Source: Sphaerisporangium melleum (lineage in GTDB: Bacteria > Actinomycetota > Actinomycetes > Streptosporangiales > Streptosporangiaceae). From it: a stretch of DNA of 49,278 nucleotides. Positions 1 through 7,598 of this stretch are shown piece after piece. The stretch is taken from the NCBI RefSeq assembly GCF_014646695.1, contig NZ_BMNT01000002.1, positions 1 to 49,278 on the forward strand, written 5' to 3'. Position 1 is the first letter of the stretch. Every line of letters begins with the position of its first letter. A program made the translations under genes and the position numbers. The notes below the pieces were generated by a model, which was not told the origin of the DNA, searched no databases, and saw only the letters and a program-made list of their open reading frames with translations.

Positions 1-79
1 TGTGAAGGCCGGGCGCACGCCGGGGTTTCCCCGTTTCAAGGGGCTCGGCCGGTTCGACACGGTCGAGTGGCCGAAGGGG
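1..79 (+). pseudogene. TnpB (IS200/IS605-type OrfB) remnant
   Basis: Reading from base 2, about 26 codons (KAGRTPGFPRFKGLGRFDTV followed by EWPKG) match the block in actinobacterial TnpB/OrfB transposases that usually continues WPKDGDG. The resemblance stops at about base 76-79; the next residues are antisense to the 3' end of the neighbouring YbaB gene. The rest of the transposase would lie left of the window. I read this as the 3'-truncated end of a decayed insertion sequence. The recognition is from family memory only, over a short stretch. Confidence 0.55.
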
Positions 80-85
80 CGCGTG

Positions 86-487
86 TCACTCGATCTCGCG
101 GGCGACCTGTTCGACCCGGCGCCGCACGAACTCCTCGTCGAGCGGCTCGGGGAAGGCCTCGGCGTGCTCCCGCGCCCGCTCGGCGATCTCCTGAGCCTGT
201 CGCCCTGCGGCCTCCTGGGCGTCCTGGATGGCCTTCAGCGCCTCCGTCGCGAGCGCCCCGGCGGGCAGCCGCATGACCCGCGGGTCGAGGTCGACGCCGG
301 TGAGCCGCCCGCGGCCGTCGGCGGCCACCCGGATCATGCCGCCGGCTCCCCGTCCCTCCGCCGTGACGGCGCCGATCGCGGCCTGCGCCTCCCGCAGGCC
401 GCGCATCACCTCCTCGGTCTGCCGGACGATCCGCTCCAGATGTCGCAGATCATCTGCTTCATCCGGCCACGGAGTGGGTGATGACAC
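86..487 (-). CDS. YbaB/EbfC family DNA-binding protein
   Basis: A 133-residue protein of the usual YbaB/EbfC size. It has a charged N-terminal helix (about residues 8-40), a glycine-rich beta region (GRGAGGMIRVAADGRGRLTG, near 45-65), then a long helix rich in Ala, Gln and Glu. Family members are dimeric, tweezer-shaped nucleoid-associated proteins. The GTG start at 485-487 is preceded by GAAGGAG at good spacing. In actinomycetes such small YbaB copies often sit next to WXG100/type VII-like genes, and here the divergent neighbour is such a cassette, so it may belong to that cassette rather than be the housekeeping copy beside recR. Its 3' end abuts a transposase remnant, but the C-terminus looks complete. 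Confidence 0.8.
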   Translation of the reverse strand: MSSPTPWPDEADDLRHLERIVRQTEEVMRGLREAQAAIGAVTAEGRGAGGMIRVAADGRGRLTGVDLDPRVMRLPAGALATEALKAIQDAQEAAGRQAQEIAERAREHAEAFPEPLDEEFVRRRVEQVAREIE

Positions 488-696
488 GACATGCTCCTTC
501 GCCGAACGCCCGGACGTCCGGACGCGGGAGCACCGGACGGCGTGCTCGCCAGGATGCTACCGGCGCTCGGAGCGACGCCTCATCCGGATTGCGGGATAAA
601 GATCGGTTGGAGGGTGAAAGGCACTGAACGTCGGCATTGCCGGAGCGAACGTCGTCGATCATGGCTAGCCTGCCGAGCATGGAACGGGGATTCGAC

Positions 697-1008
697 ATGA
701 CCCACGGGACGTTGCGCGCGGCGGCCACGCACCTCGGCGTCCACGGGGAGGAGTACGCCTCGGCGGTGCGGCGCCTGCTGGACAACGACCCCCGGTCATG
801 GGGGGACGACGGCCTGATGGGCCCGTTCGTCTCGGCCTACGCCGAGTGCAAGAACGTCGCCCTGGCCACCTACACCCATATGGGCGACGTCATCACCGGC
901 ACCGGCGACGGGCTGTCGGCCGCCAGCGTGCGGGTCTCGGCCATCGAGGACGACACGGCGGGCGGCGTGCTGCGGCTGGGCGAGGACACCGGCACGGCCT
1001 GGACCTGA
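697..1008 (+). CDS. WXG100/EspC-like type VII secretion-associated small protein
   Basis: About 103 residues, mostly helical, with no signal peptide or membrane segment. It has WG at about residues 35-36 and long Ala-rich helices. Size and pattern resemble the excreted EspC/WXG100-like partners encoded just upstream of polymorphic toxins in actinomycetes. I chose the ATG at 697 because ACGGGGA lies just upstream; in-frame ATGs at 661 and 679 are possible longer starts. The stop is 1 base from the start of the next gene, so the two are probably translated as a unit. The function (chaperone or co-secreted partner) is inferred from context. Confidence 0.5.
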   Translation: MTHGTLRAAATHLGVHGEEYASAVRRLLDNDPRSWGDDGLMGPFVSAYAECKNVALATYTHMGDVITGTGDGLSAASVRVSAIEDDTAGGVLRLGEDTGTAWT

Positions 1009-1009
1009 C

Positions 1010-1885
1010 ATGGACGTGATGCTGCCGCAGTGGGGCGCCGACATCCTCAACATGGCCGGCGTCCCGTGGATCAACATCAGCGAGACCAAGATGCGCGTGG
1101 ACGCGCAGGCGTGGCGTGATCTCACCGGCCACGCCGGCAGCGCGTCGGAGGGCGCCGACCAGACGGTGCGGCGGACGGGCACCGGCTACCGGGGAGCCTC
1201 CGCCACCGCTCTGGACGGCCACTGGGAACGGACCGGCGGCACCGGGTACCTCGGCCTGGCCACCCGGGCGAGCGGCTACGCGCCCGTCCTGCTCGACGGC
1301 GCGGCCACCGTGGTCACCGGCACGAAGATCGCGGTGATCTCGCAGGCCGCCGTGGCCGCCGTGAAGATCGCCACCAGCATGCTCACCGGCGGCCCGCTCG
1401 CCCTCGGCACGGCGACGGCCGCCGTCCTGTCCGCCCGGTACGCGATGGGCCGGATCCTGCGCGAGGCCGGCGAGGGCGGCGCGCGCGTGCTGGCCCCCGG
1501 TCTCGCCCGCCGGGTCACCCAGCCGCTGGAACGCGTCCTGCGCAACGCCCGCGGCCCCTGGGGCGGCCCTCCGCTCGCCATGGCCGGCGGGCCGCGGCAC
1601 CTGCCCCCCGGCCTTCCCCGCGCCCGGCCGCCCGGGGTGGACGGGCCGCGCAGGCCGGACATCGCGCTGATGGCCCGGCGGAGGAACTCCGCCGGCAAGA
1701 CCAACTCCGGTGTGCGCAGAGCCGCGACCCGGGCGGACGCCGAGCGGCAGGCCCGGCAGGCGGCGGCCGACGGCGGCAGCAGGGCGGTGTTCCGCGGCCC
1801 GTGCTCCTCAGGCGACCACTTCCACGTGGACTTCCTGAACAACAAGGGTGAGATCATGCACACCAGGCACTTCCCGTTCTCGTAG
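1010..1885 (+). CDS. Putative polymorphic toxin with WXG-like N-terminus
   Basis: 291 residues in three parts. Residues 20-95 form a helical region with W35 and W72, like a WXG100/LXG-type secretion domain. Residues 96-142 are a hydrophobic, alanine-rich stretch that could enter membranes. Residues 180-220 are a Pro/Gly/Arg linker. A compact basic C-terminal domain (about 222-291) contains GDHFHVDFLNNKGE and HTRHFPF, with H270, H272, D274, H284 and H287. That arrangement (secretion domain, linker, short terminal domain rich in His and basic residues) is typical of polymorphic toxins, often nucleases. I cannot name the toxin family. The start is 1 base after the upstream stop, and a small acidic gene follows. 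Confidence 0.5.
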   Translation: MDVMLPQWGADILNMAGVPWINISETKMRVDAQAWRDLTGHAGSASEGADQTVRRTGTGYRGASATALDGHWERTGGTGYLGLATRASGYAPVLLDGAATVVTGTKIAVISQAAVAAVKIATSMLTGGPLALGTATAAVLSARYAMGRILREAGEGGARVLAPGLARRVTQPLERVLRNARGPWGGPPLAMAGGPRHLPPGLPRARPPGVDGPRRPDIALMARRRNSAGKTNSGVRRAATRADAERQARQAAADGGSRAVFRGPCSSGDHFHVDFLNNKGEIMHTRHFPFS

Positions 1886-1897
1886 GAGCTGACGATC

Positions 1898-2413
1898 GTG
1901 AACGAGTCCCAGACCGGCGGCCAGGCGACCGGAGGCGGCGACCTGCTGGCCGGCGCCCGCGATCTCGGCTCGGCCATCGAAGAGCACGCCCGGGTCCTCA
2001 CCGAGGCCCCCGACGACTACCCGCGGGTGGTCGAGGCGGTCAACCACCTGCGCGCCACGGCCATCGCCTACGCCGACCTGTGCGCGCGGGAGGCCGGGTG
2101 GGGCGATCCGTTCAGCAACCTGGCGAGTGACCGGCGCGCCGACGAGGAGGCGGAGGCCGAAGAGCCGGCCGGTGCGGCGGGCGAGCAGGCTCCGGTGGTC
2201 GACCTGGAGGTCGACTACCGCATCCGGGTGCACGACGTGGCGGGCGCCGCCCGGCTGATCGGCGAGGAGGTGTCCCCGGACCTGCCGGGCGCCGCGTCCG
2301 ACGTGGTGGCACGGCTCTTCCAGCGCGACGGCTGGGACCCGTCCCGGTACGGCGACATCTTCGAGGTGCTGGACCACACCTGGTCCTGCGGCCCCGACGA
2401 CCCGGTGAACTGA
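1898..2413 (+). CDS. Hypothetical acidic protein, candidate immunity protein
   Basis: 171 residues, strongly acidic, with a Glu/Ala-rich middle (DRRADEEAEAEEPAGAAGEQ, about 78-97) joining a helical N-terminal half and a C-terminal half that begins VDLEVDYRIRVHDVAGAARL. The GTG start at 1898 has AGGAG overlapping the stop of the preceding toxin-like gene, so the genes are co-translated. An acidic cytoplasmic protein directly after a basic C-terminal toxin domain suggests immunity, but I do not recognise the family. The last codons (DDPVN) are duplicated in the repeats that follow the stop. Confidence 0.5.
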   Translation: MNESQTGGQATGGGDLLAGARDLGSAIEEHARVLTEAPDDYPRVVEAVNHLRATAIAYADLCAREAGWGDPFSNLASDRRADEEAEAEEPAGAAGEQAPVVDLEVDYRIRVHDVAGAARLIGEEVSPDLPGAASDVVARLFQRDGWDPSRYGDIFEVLDHTWSCGPDDPVN

Positions 2414-2510
2414 CGCACCCCGCCCCGCCCGACGACCCGCTGAACTGACCCGCCCCGCCCAACGATCCGGTGAAGTGACCAGCGGCCTGGCCGACGACCC
2501 GTGAATCGAC
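2396..2510 (+). repeat. Degenerate ~30-35 bp tandem repeat starting in the CDS 3' end
   Basis: Three units at 2396-2430, 2431-2460 and 2461-2492, plus a partial fourth at 2493-2510, each begin with GACGACCCGGTGAACTGA or a variant. The first unit contains the stop codon of the preceding gene, and each copy repeats that gene's last codons and stop. The spacers in the first two copies end in CGCCCCGCCC. Divergence grows with distance from the gene. The rest of the gap, 2511-2708, shows no convincing gene. Confidence 0.75.
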
Positions 2511-2708
2511 GCCTCGGGCTCGCAGCGACGGCTCAAGCTGCGCGGTACGAATCCGGTGGCCGGTGGGCTGTCCACGAACGTTCACCGGTCGGACGCCGTA
2601 GCCGGCGCCGGCATCGCCGTACCACGACCCGCCGACCCGGCGCCGATCACATCCAGCACATGACCGGGGTGCGGAGCCGTGCCCGGTGAACCTCTGTGGT
2701 CATCGCGC

Positions 2709-2838
2709 TAGTGTCCTGCGCCGGAGATCCGTCGGGTAAATCATGCGGTTTCCCGCCAGGCGGAATCCATGGGACCGCTCGCCGGCCTGGTCATTTGAGC
2801 CATCGACTTAGAGGACGAACTTCTGGCGCGGGACACTA
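2709..2838. mobile_element. 126-bp MITE-like element flanked by TA
   Basis: The element spans 2711-2836. Its left end reads GTGTCCTGCGCCGGAG and its right end, reverse-complemented, reads GTGTCCCGCGCCAGAA. About 18 of the first 23 positions are shared. TA lies immediately outside both ends (2709-2710 and 2837-2838), the target duplication expected of IS630/Tc1-type transposition. The interior has no open frame of its own. The right junction falls in the TAG stop of the neighbouring dehydratase-like gene: the TA is the flank and the G is the first base of the element. Confidence 0.7.
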
Positions 2839-3831
2839 GGCGAGGAGCCGGCGCAGCTCGGCCGGGCCGGCGTTCGCGCCGCTGCAGACGACGGCGACCT
2901 TCCGGCCGGTGAACTCCTCCTTCCGCGCGAGCAGCCCGGCCAGGGCGGCGGCGCCGGCCAGTTCGGTCAGGGTGTGCGCCTCGGTGAGCAGGACGCGCTG
3001 TGCGGCGCGCAGGTCGTCGTCGTGCACCAGGACGAAGTCGTGCAGGCCGCGCATCAGGCTCTGCGGCAGGGCGAACGCCGAGCCGGTCGCCAGGCCGTCC
3101 GCGACGGTGCCGACCGCGCGGCGCACCGGCGCGCCGGACCGCCAGGAGTCGTGGGCCGCGGGCGCCAGCGCCGACTGCACGGCGATCACCCGGCACCGCG
3201 GCGCGACGGCGGCGGCGACCAGGCAGGCGGCCGCCGCACCCGTTCCCGATCCGACCGGGACGAACACCGCGTCCAGGTCCGGCACGCGGGCGAGCATCTC
3301 CAGGTAGAGCGTCCCGACGCCCGCGATGAGGCCGGGCTCGTCGGCCGGGCTGATCAGCCGGTCCCCGCGCTCCTCGGCGAGCGAGCGCGCGTGCACGGCG
3401 GCCTCCACCATCGTCGCGCCGCTGATCTCGACCGCCGCGCCGAGCGCCTCGACCGCCGCGACCTTGGCGGGGTTCGGGTTCTCCGGCATGACGATCGTGC
3501 ACGGCAGTCCGTACAGCCGTGCCGCGTACGCGATGGACTGGGCGTGGTTGCCGGTGGAGTAGGTGAGCACCCCGGCCTTCCCCTGTGCCGCGGGCAGGCC
3601 GGCGAGCAGGGTGAGGCCGCCGCGCACCTTGAAGGCGCCGGTCGGCTGGACGTTCTCGTGCTTGACGTGGACCTCGGCGCCCACATGCGCGTTCAGCACC
3701 GGATAGGACCACATCGGCGTCTCGGGAAGGTGCGGGGCGATGAGGCGCGCGGCGCGCAGCACGTCGGTGATGGACGGCGGCGGGGCGGCGGAGGCCGCGG
3801 GCCGGTCGGCTGGTGTGGTGGTCGGTCGCAT
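2836..3831 (-). CDS. Threonine dehydratase-like PLP enzyme (fold type II)
   Basis: 331 residues. K68 in PTGAFKVRG is the expected Schiff-base lysine. STGNHAQS (92-99) and GSGTG (194-198) match the substrate loop and the glycine-rich PLP-phosphate loop of the threonine/serine dehydratase family, and CSGANAG near the C-terminus fits too. The length matches the catabolic or hydroxyaspartate dehydratase class without an ACT domain. The ATG at 3829-3831 is chosen because family similarity begins soon after it; the open frame continues upstream only as antisense of the regulator gene. It is divergent from a LysR gene and near a LysE exporter, suggesting amino-acid breakdown. The exact substrate is not determined. 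Its TAG stop lies at the edge of a MITE-like element. Confidence 0.85.
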   Translation of the reverse strand: MRPTTTPADRPAASAAPPPSITDVLRAARLIAPHLPETPMWSYPVLNAHVGAEVHVKHENVQPTGAFKVRGGLTLLAGLPAAQGKAGVLTYSTGNHAQSIAYAARLYGLPCTIVMPENPNPAKVAAVEALGAAVEISGATMVEAAVHARSLAEERGDRLISPADEPGLIAGVGTLYLEMLARVPDLDAVFVPVGSGTGAAAACLVAAAVAPRCRVIAVQSALAPAAHDSWRSGAPVRRAVGTVADGLATGSAFALPQSLMRGLHDFVLVHDDDLRAAQRVLLTEAHTLTELAGAAALAGLLARKEEFTGRKVAVVCSGANAGPAELRRLLA

Positions 3832-3906
3832 GACATCCACACTGGCCCAGCCATATCCATAGGTCCAATGCCAATGTTCATGGGAACTCATAGATAAGAT
3901 TGATGA
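3832..3906. promoter_or_regulatory. Divergent promoter region with LysR-type dyad
   Basis: The 75 bases between the dehydratase-like gene and the LysR gene are distinctly AT-richer than their surroundings. They hold an imperfect dyad at 3874-3891 (ATGTTCATGGGAACTCAT), with GTTC/GAAC arms around ATGG and a T-N11-A spacing. A LysR-family regulator commonly binds such a site between itself and its target. The assignment rests on position and symmetry only. Confidence 0.4.
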
Positions 3907-4791
3907 ATGCTCGACATCCAGCGGTTGCGCGTCCTGGACGCCGTCGCCCGGCTCGGGTCGGTGACGGCCGCCGCTCGCGAGCTGAACTATTCGCAGCCCT
4001 CCGTGAGCCACCATCTGGCCCGGCTGGAGGCCGAGACCGGGGCGCGGCTGGTGCAGCGGGCCGGACGGGGCGTCCGGCTGACCGAGGCGGGCAGGGTCCT
4101 CGCCGACCGGGCCGCCGAGATCATCGGGCGGCTCGACTCCGCCGCGGCCGAGCTGGCCGCGCACGTCGGCCTGCGGGCCGGACGGGTGCGCCTGGCCGCC
4201 TTCCCCTCGGCGCTCGGCACCGTCGTTCCCGCCGCGGCCGTCCGGCTCTCCCGCGCGCATCCCGGGCTCGACCTGAGCCTCGCCGAGGCGGAGCCGCCCC
4301 AGGCGCTCGCCATGCTCCGCGCCGGCCAGGTGGACGTGGCCGTCGCCTTCCACTACGACCCGCCCGAGCCGGCGCAGGACGGCGTGCGGGTCACTCCGCT
4401 GTTCGACGACCCCGGCTTCCTGGTCACCCCGCCGGAGGTTCCGCCGGGCGCGACTCCGGCCGCGCACGCCGGCGCGAAGTGGATCGCGGGATGCGACCGG
4501 TGCCGCGGCCACCTGCTCGACCTGTGCGCCGGCGAAGGCTTCGCGCCGGCCATCGCGTTCACCACCGACGACTACGTGGCCGTGCAGGCGATGGTCGCGG
4601 CCGGGCTCGGCGTGACCGTGCTGCCCGGCCTCGCGCTCTCGGCCCACCGGCATCCGGAGGTGCGGGTCGGGCCGATCACCGGCTCGACGCGGCGCGTCTT
4701 CGCCGCGACGTACGGCGAGCCGCCCGAGCCTCCGGCGACGGCGGCCCTGCTGTCCGCCCTCGTCCAGACCGCCCCGCCGCCATCTCCCTGA
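3907..4791 (+). CDS. LysR family transcriptional regulator
   Basis: 294 residues with an N-terminal winged helix-turn-helix (about 3-60: LGSVTAAARELNYSQPSVSH then LARLEAETG) and a C-terminal substrate-binding domain of the periplasmic-binding fold. The length is normal. It is divergent from the threonine-dehydratase-like gene with a 75-base gap, and a LysE exporter follows on the same strand, so it probably responds to an amino acid and controls one or both neighbours. Cysteines at C199 and C202 (CDRC) in the effector domain are unusual and could be redox- or metal-sensitive, which is speculative. Confidence 0.9.
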   Translation: MLDIQRLRVLDAVARLGSVTAAARELNYSQPSVSHHLARLEAETGARLVQRAGRGVRLTEAGRVLADRAAEIIGRLDSAAAELAAHVGLRAGRVRLAAFPSALGTVVPAAAVRLSRAHPGLDLSLAEAEPPQALAMLRAGQVDVAVAFHYDPPEPAQDGVRVTPLFDDPGFLVTPPEVPPGATPAAHAGAKWIAGCDRCRGHLLDLCAGEGFAPAIAFTTDDYVAVQAMVAAGLGVTVLPGLALSAHRHPEVRVGPITGSTRRVFAATYGEPPEPPATAALLSALVQTAPPPSP

Positions 4792-4910
4792 CCACCCCAC
4801 GGCGGTGTTCCCGTCCTGACGGCCCCGGCGGCCAGGCCGCGGATCGGGGACGCGCCAGGGGTGCGGAATTCGATGGACGCCCCAGCGGCGCCATTCTTAC
4901 TATCGGCGAC

Positions 4911-5549
4911 ATGCCGCCCATATCCACGCTCGCGGTCTTCGCGGTCGCGACGCTCGCGCTGTTGCTCGTGCCCGGGCCCGCCGTCGTCTACATCGTCACC
5001 CGCAGCGTCGCGCAGGGCAGGACGGCCGGCCTGGTGTCGGTCGCCGGCATCCACGCGGGCTCCATCGTCCACGTGGCCGCCGCCGCGCTCGGCGTGAGCG
5101 CGCTGATCGCCGCCTCCGCCGCGGCGTTCACGGCGGTGAAGTACGCCGGCGCGGCGTACCTGGTCTATCTCGGCGTGCGCAAGCTGCTCACCCGGTCCGA
5201 AGCCCTGGACCGGGAGGTCGCCCCGGTCTCCCGCTCCCGCCTGTTCGGCGAGGGCTTCGTGGTGAACGTGCTCAACCCGAAGACGGCGCTGTTCTTCCTG
5301 GCCTTCCTGCCGCAGTTCGCCGACCCGGCGCGCGGCCCGGTCGCGGCGCAGATCGTCCTGCTCGGCCTCATCTGGATCATCCTCGGCATGGCGAGCGACG
5401 GCGGCTACGCCCTGCTGTCGTCCGCCCTCGCGGGCCGGCTGCGCCGCTCCCCCGTCGCCGCCCGCCGGCTGGACGTCGCGGGTGGCCTCGTCTACATCGG
5501 CCTCGGCGCCGCCGCCGCCCTCTCCGGCGACGGCCCCCGCACCGCCTGA
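4911..5549 (+). CDS. LysE/RhtB family amino-acid exporter
   Basis: 212 residues with about six hydrophobic segments. The N-terminal LLLVPGPAVVYIVTRSVAQG is the LysE/RhtB signature, and NVLNPKTALFFLAFLPQF matches the conserved internal motif. Members export amino acids such as lysine, threonine or homoserine. The ATG at 4911 gives the correct N-terminus; the frame stays open upstream through the regulator gene but has no family similarity there. It lies 119 bases after the LysR gene and probably protects the cell from excess of the amino acid handled by the divergent dehydratase. A strong hairpin follows the stop. Confidence 0.9.
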   Translation: MPPISTLAVFAVATLALLLVPGPAVVYIVTRSVAQGRTAGLVSVAGIHAGSIVHVAAAALGVSALIAASAAAFTAVKYAGAAYLVYLGVRKLLTRSEALDREVAPVSRSRLFGEGFVVNVLNPKTALFFLAFLPQFADPARGPVAAQIVLLGLIWIILGMASDGGYALLSSALAGRLRRSPVAARRLDVAGGLVYIGLGAAAALSGDGPRTA

Positions 5550-5576
5550 GCACCGTCTCCTCCGCTGACGGCGGGT

Positions 5577-5615
5577 GCCGGTACGGGACGCCGCGCGCGA
5601 CCTTCCCGTACCGGC
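5577..5615. terminator. Bidirectional hairpin terminator
   Basis: A perfect 12-base inverted repeat, GCCGGTACGGGA (5577-5588) and TCCCGTACCGGC (5604-5615), with a 15-base loop. It lies between the convergent exporter and amidase genes. There is no clear T-run, as is common for GC-rich actinobacterial terminators. Confidence 0.6.
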
Positions 5616-5631
5616 TCCGCAGGTGCGCAGG

Positions 5632-7293
5632 TCACTGGGTCTGCTCGGCGGCCTCCTCGGGGGTGAGGCGGCCGCGGGGGCGGGTGGCGCGCAGGTGGGC
5701 GGCCGGCGGGTCGGCCGGACGGCGCCAGTGCCAGTCCGAGACGGCCTGGTAGGCGGCGACGACGGACAGCAGCCGGTCCTCCGCGTACGGCGAGCCGCCG
5801 AGGATGGTCCCGATCGGCCGGCCGGTCGCGGTGAACCCGATCGGGAAGCCGATCTCCGGCAGGCCGATGCCGTCGAACGGCGTCGGCGAGGTCTGCACCA
5901 CCACGTCACAGCGCTCGAAGATCTGGTCCAGCACCCGCTCGAGCAGCAGCAGCTTGGCCCGCTGCCCGGTGACGAACTCGTTCGCGCCCATCAGCGCGCC
6001 CTGCAGCCAGCTCGTCAGCGACACCCCGAACCCGCGCAGGTCGGAGCGCAGGTACGGCATGAACGGCTCGCTGCGCTCGGGCAGGCGGACGTTGTTGAAG
6101 TCACCGCCGGTCAGCAGGTCCCAGTCGGTGGGGAACGGCACGTCGACCAGCGTGACGCCGCGGATCGCCGCCATGGCGCTCAGGAAGCCCCGGCGGGCGG
6201 CCGCGGTCTCGGAGGTGCCATCGGCGTATCCGGGCAGCACGCCGATGCGGGTGTTCCACCGCATCTTGACCCGGCCGCCGCTGTGGACCGGAGTGGCGGC
6301 GGTGATGAGGTCGGGCACCTTCGGCAGCCCTTGCGTACGCGGGTCGTTCGGGTCCTCGCCGGCCATCGCGGTCAGCATGATCGCCGCGTCCTTGGCGTCC
6401 CGGGCCAGCGTCCCCGGGTGGTCGCGGGTGTAGGTGAGCGGGATGATGCCGTACAGCGAGACCCGTCCCATCGTCGGCTTGAGGCCGGTGAGGTTCTGGG
6501 CGTTGGACGGCGCGGTGATGGAGCCGCCCGTCTGGGTCCCGGTCCCGGACGTCGCGAGCCGCGCGGCCACCGAGGTCGCGGTGCCGGTGGACGAGCCGCC
6601 GGGATCCACGGCCGGGTCGCCCGGCGTCCAGGCGTTCACCGTGGTGATCTCGCCGGCCGGGGTCGTGGCGCGGGTCGTGGCGAGCGGGCCCATCTGGGTC
6701 TTGCCGAGCACGATCGCGCCCGCGGCCTTGAGCCCGGCGACGGCGGTGGCGTCGAACGGCGGCACGAAGTCCTTGAACAGGGAGGAGTTCGCCGTGGTGC
6801 GGACGCCCTGGGTGTAGTAGTTGTCCTTGATCGCGAGCGGGACGCCGTGCAGCGGGCCGCGGTACCGCTGGCGGGCGAAGGACGTGGCAGCCGCACGGGC
6901 CGCGTCACCGAGCACCGTGTTGAAGGCCAGATAGGTGGCCTCGAAGGCGTCGATCCGCGCCAGGTAGGCCTCGACCAGCTCCAGAGGGCTGATCTTCCGC
7001 TCACGGATCATCCAGGCCGCCTCGGCCAGGGTCAGCTCGGTGGGATCGGCCATCGCCTCGGGCCGCGGCTTGACGTAGGCACCGGGCACATCGAGCGACG
7101 GCTTGCCGTGCCTGGCGCCGCCGGCCCACGCGGGAACGGCCGGCAGGGCCGCCACCACGCCGGCGCCCGCGCCCAGGGCGGCGGTCCGCGCCAGGAAGGC
7201 GCGCCGGTCCACGAAGCGGTCCAGGGGCTGTCCGGCCCCCTCGTCCACGTCCGGGGTGCGCGTCGCGGCCGGGCGTGCCGTCATCTCGCTCAT
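5632..7293 (-). CDS. Tat-exported amidase (amidase signature family)
   Basis: 553 residues. A twin-arginine signal (DRRAFLART, RR at 30-31, then a hydrophobic Ala/Gly run and PAWAGG near 54-59) predicts Tat export. The mature part carries the amidase-signature Ser-cisSer-Lys triad: K156 in PLAIKDN, the cis-serine in GGSSTGTAT (233-240) and the nucleophile S258 in TGGSITAP. The enzyme should hydrolyse a carboxamide outside the membrane; the substrate is unknown. The start at 7293 overlaps the stop of the upstream small gene by ATGA, indicating translational coupling. A GTG three codons upstream is a weaker alternative. Confidence 0.85.
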   Translation of the reverse strand: MSEMTARPAATRTPDVDEGAGQPLDRFVDRRAFLARTAALGAGAGVVAALPAVPAWAGGARHGKPSLDVPGAYVKPRPEAMADPTELTLAEAAWMIRERKISPLELVEAYLARIDAFEATYLAFNTVLGDAARAAATSFARQRYRGPLHGVPLAIKDNYYTQGVRTTANSSLFKDFVPPFDATAVAGLKAAGAIVLGKTQMGPLATTRATTPAGEITTVNAWTPGDPAVDPGGSSTGTATSVAARLATSGTGTQTGGSITAPSNAQNLTGLKPTMGRVSLYGIIPLTYTRDHPGTLARDAKDAAIMLTAMAGEDPNDPRTQGLPKVPDLITAATPVHSGGRVKMRWNTRIGVLPGYADGTSETAAARRGFLSAMAAIRGVTLVDVPFPTDWDLLTGGDFNNVRLPERSEPFMPYLRSDLRGFGVSLTSWLQGALMGANEFVTGQRAKLLLLERVLDQIFERCDVVVQTSPTPFDGIGLPEIGFPIGFTATGRPIGTILGGSPYAEDRLLSVVAAYQAVSDWHWRRPADPPAAHLRATRPRGRLTPEEAAEQTQ

Positions 7294-7598
7294 CGCCGCC
7301 ACTCCGTACTGATCGAGGGGTACATCATGGGCGCGCGCTGCTGGGACAGCGCGGCCGCGGCGGCCGGGTCGACCGGAACGGTCCCGGACGGCGGCGGCAA
7401 CTGGTAGGCGGCGATGCGCGCGACCGTGCCGCGCATGAACGACCGGAGCGAGGCGAGCACCGCGTCACGGCCGGGCGATCCGGTCTCGGGGTCGGAGGCG
7501 GTGCCGGCGGGGAGCTGGGAGAGGTCGATGCCCAGCGAAGCGAGCCGGGCGATGATCAGGGAGTTGAGTTCCGCGTCTGTGGGGGGCACTGGTGTCAC
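7290..7598 (-). CDS. Small hypothetical protein coupled to the amidase
   Basis: 102 residues, no signal peptide. It begins TPVPPTDAELNSLIIARLAS and ends with a Pro-rich tail and MMYPSISTEWRR. The GTG start at 7596-7598 has CTGGAG upstream. The stop overlaps the amidase ATG by four bases, so the pair should be made at a fixed ratio. I do not recognise the family; the context suggests an accessory or folding partner of the exported amidase. Confidence 0.6.
   Translation of the reverse strand: MTPVPPTDAELNSLIIARLASLGIDLSQLPAGTASDPETGSPGRDAVLASLRSFMRGTVARIAAYQLPPPSGTVPVDPAAAAALSQQRAPMMYPSISTEWRR

Noticed and set aside
3832-4800. Long upstream extension of the dehydratase frame, antisense to LysR
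   Set aside because: No family similarity in the extension; high GC keeps antisense frames open. LysR is clearly the gene here.
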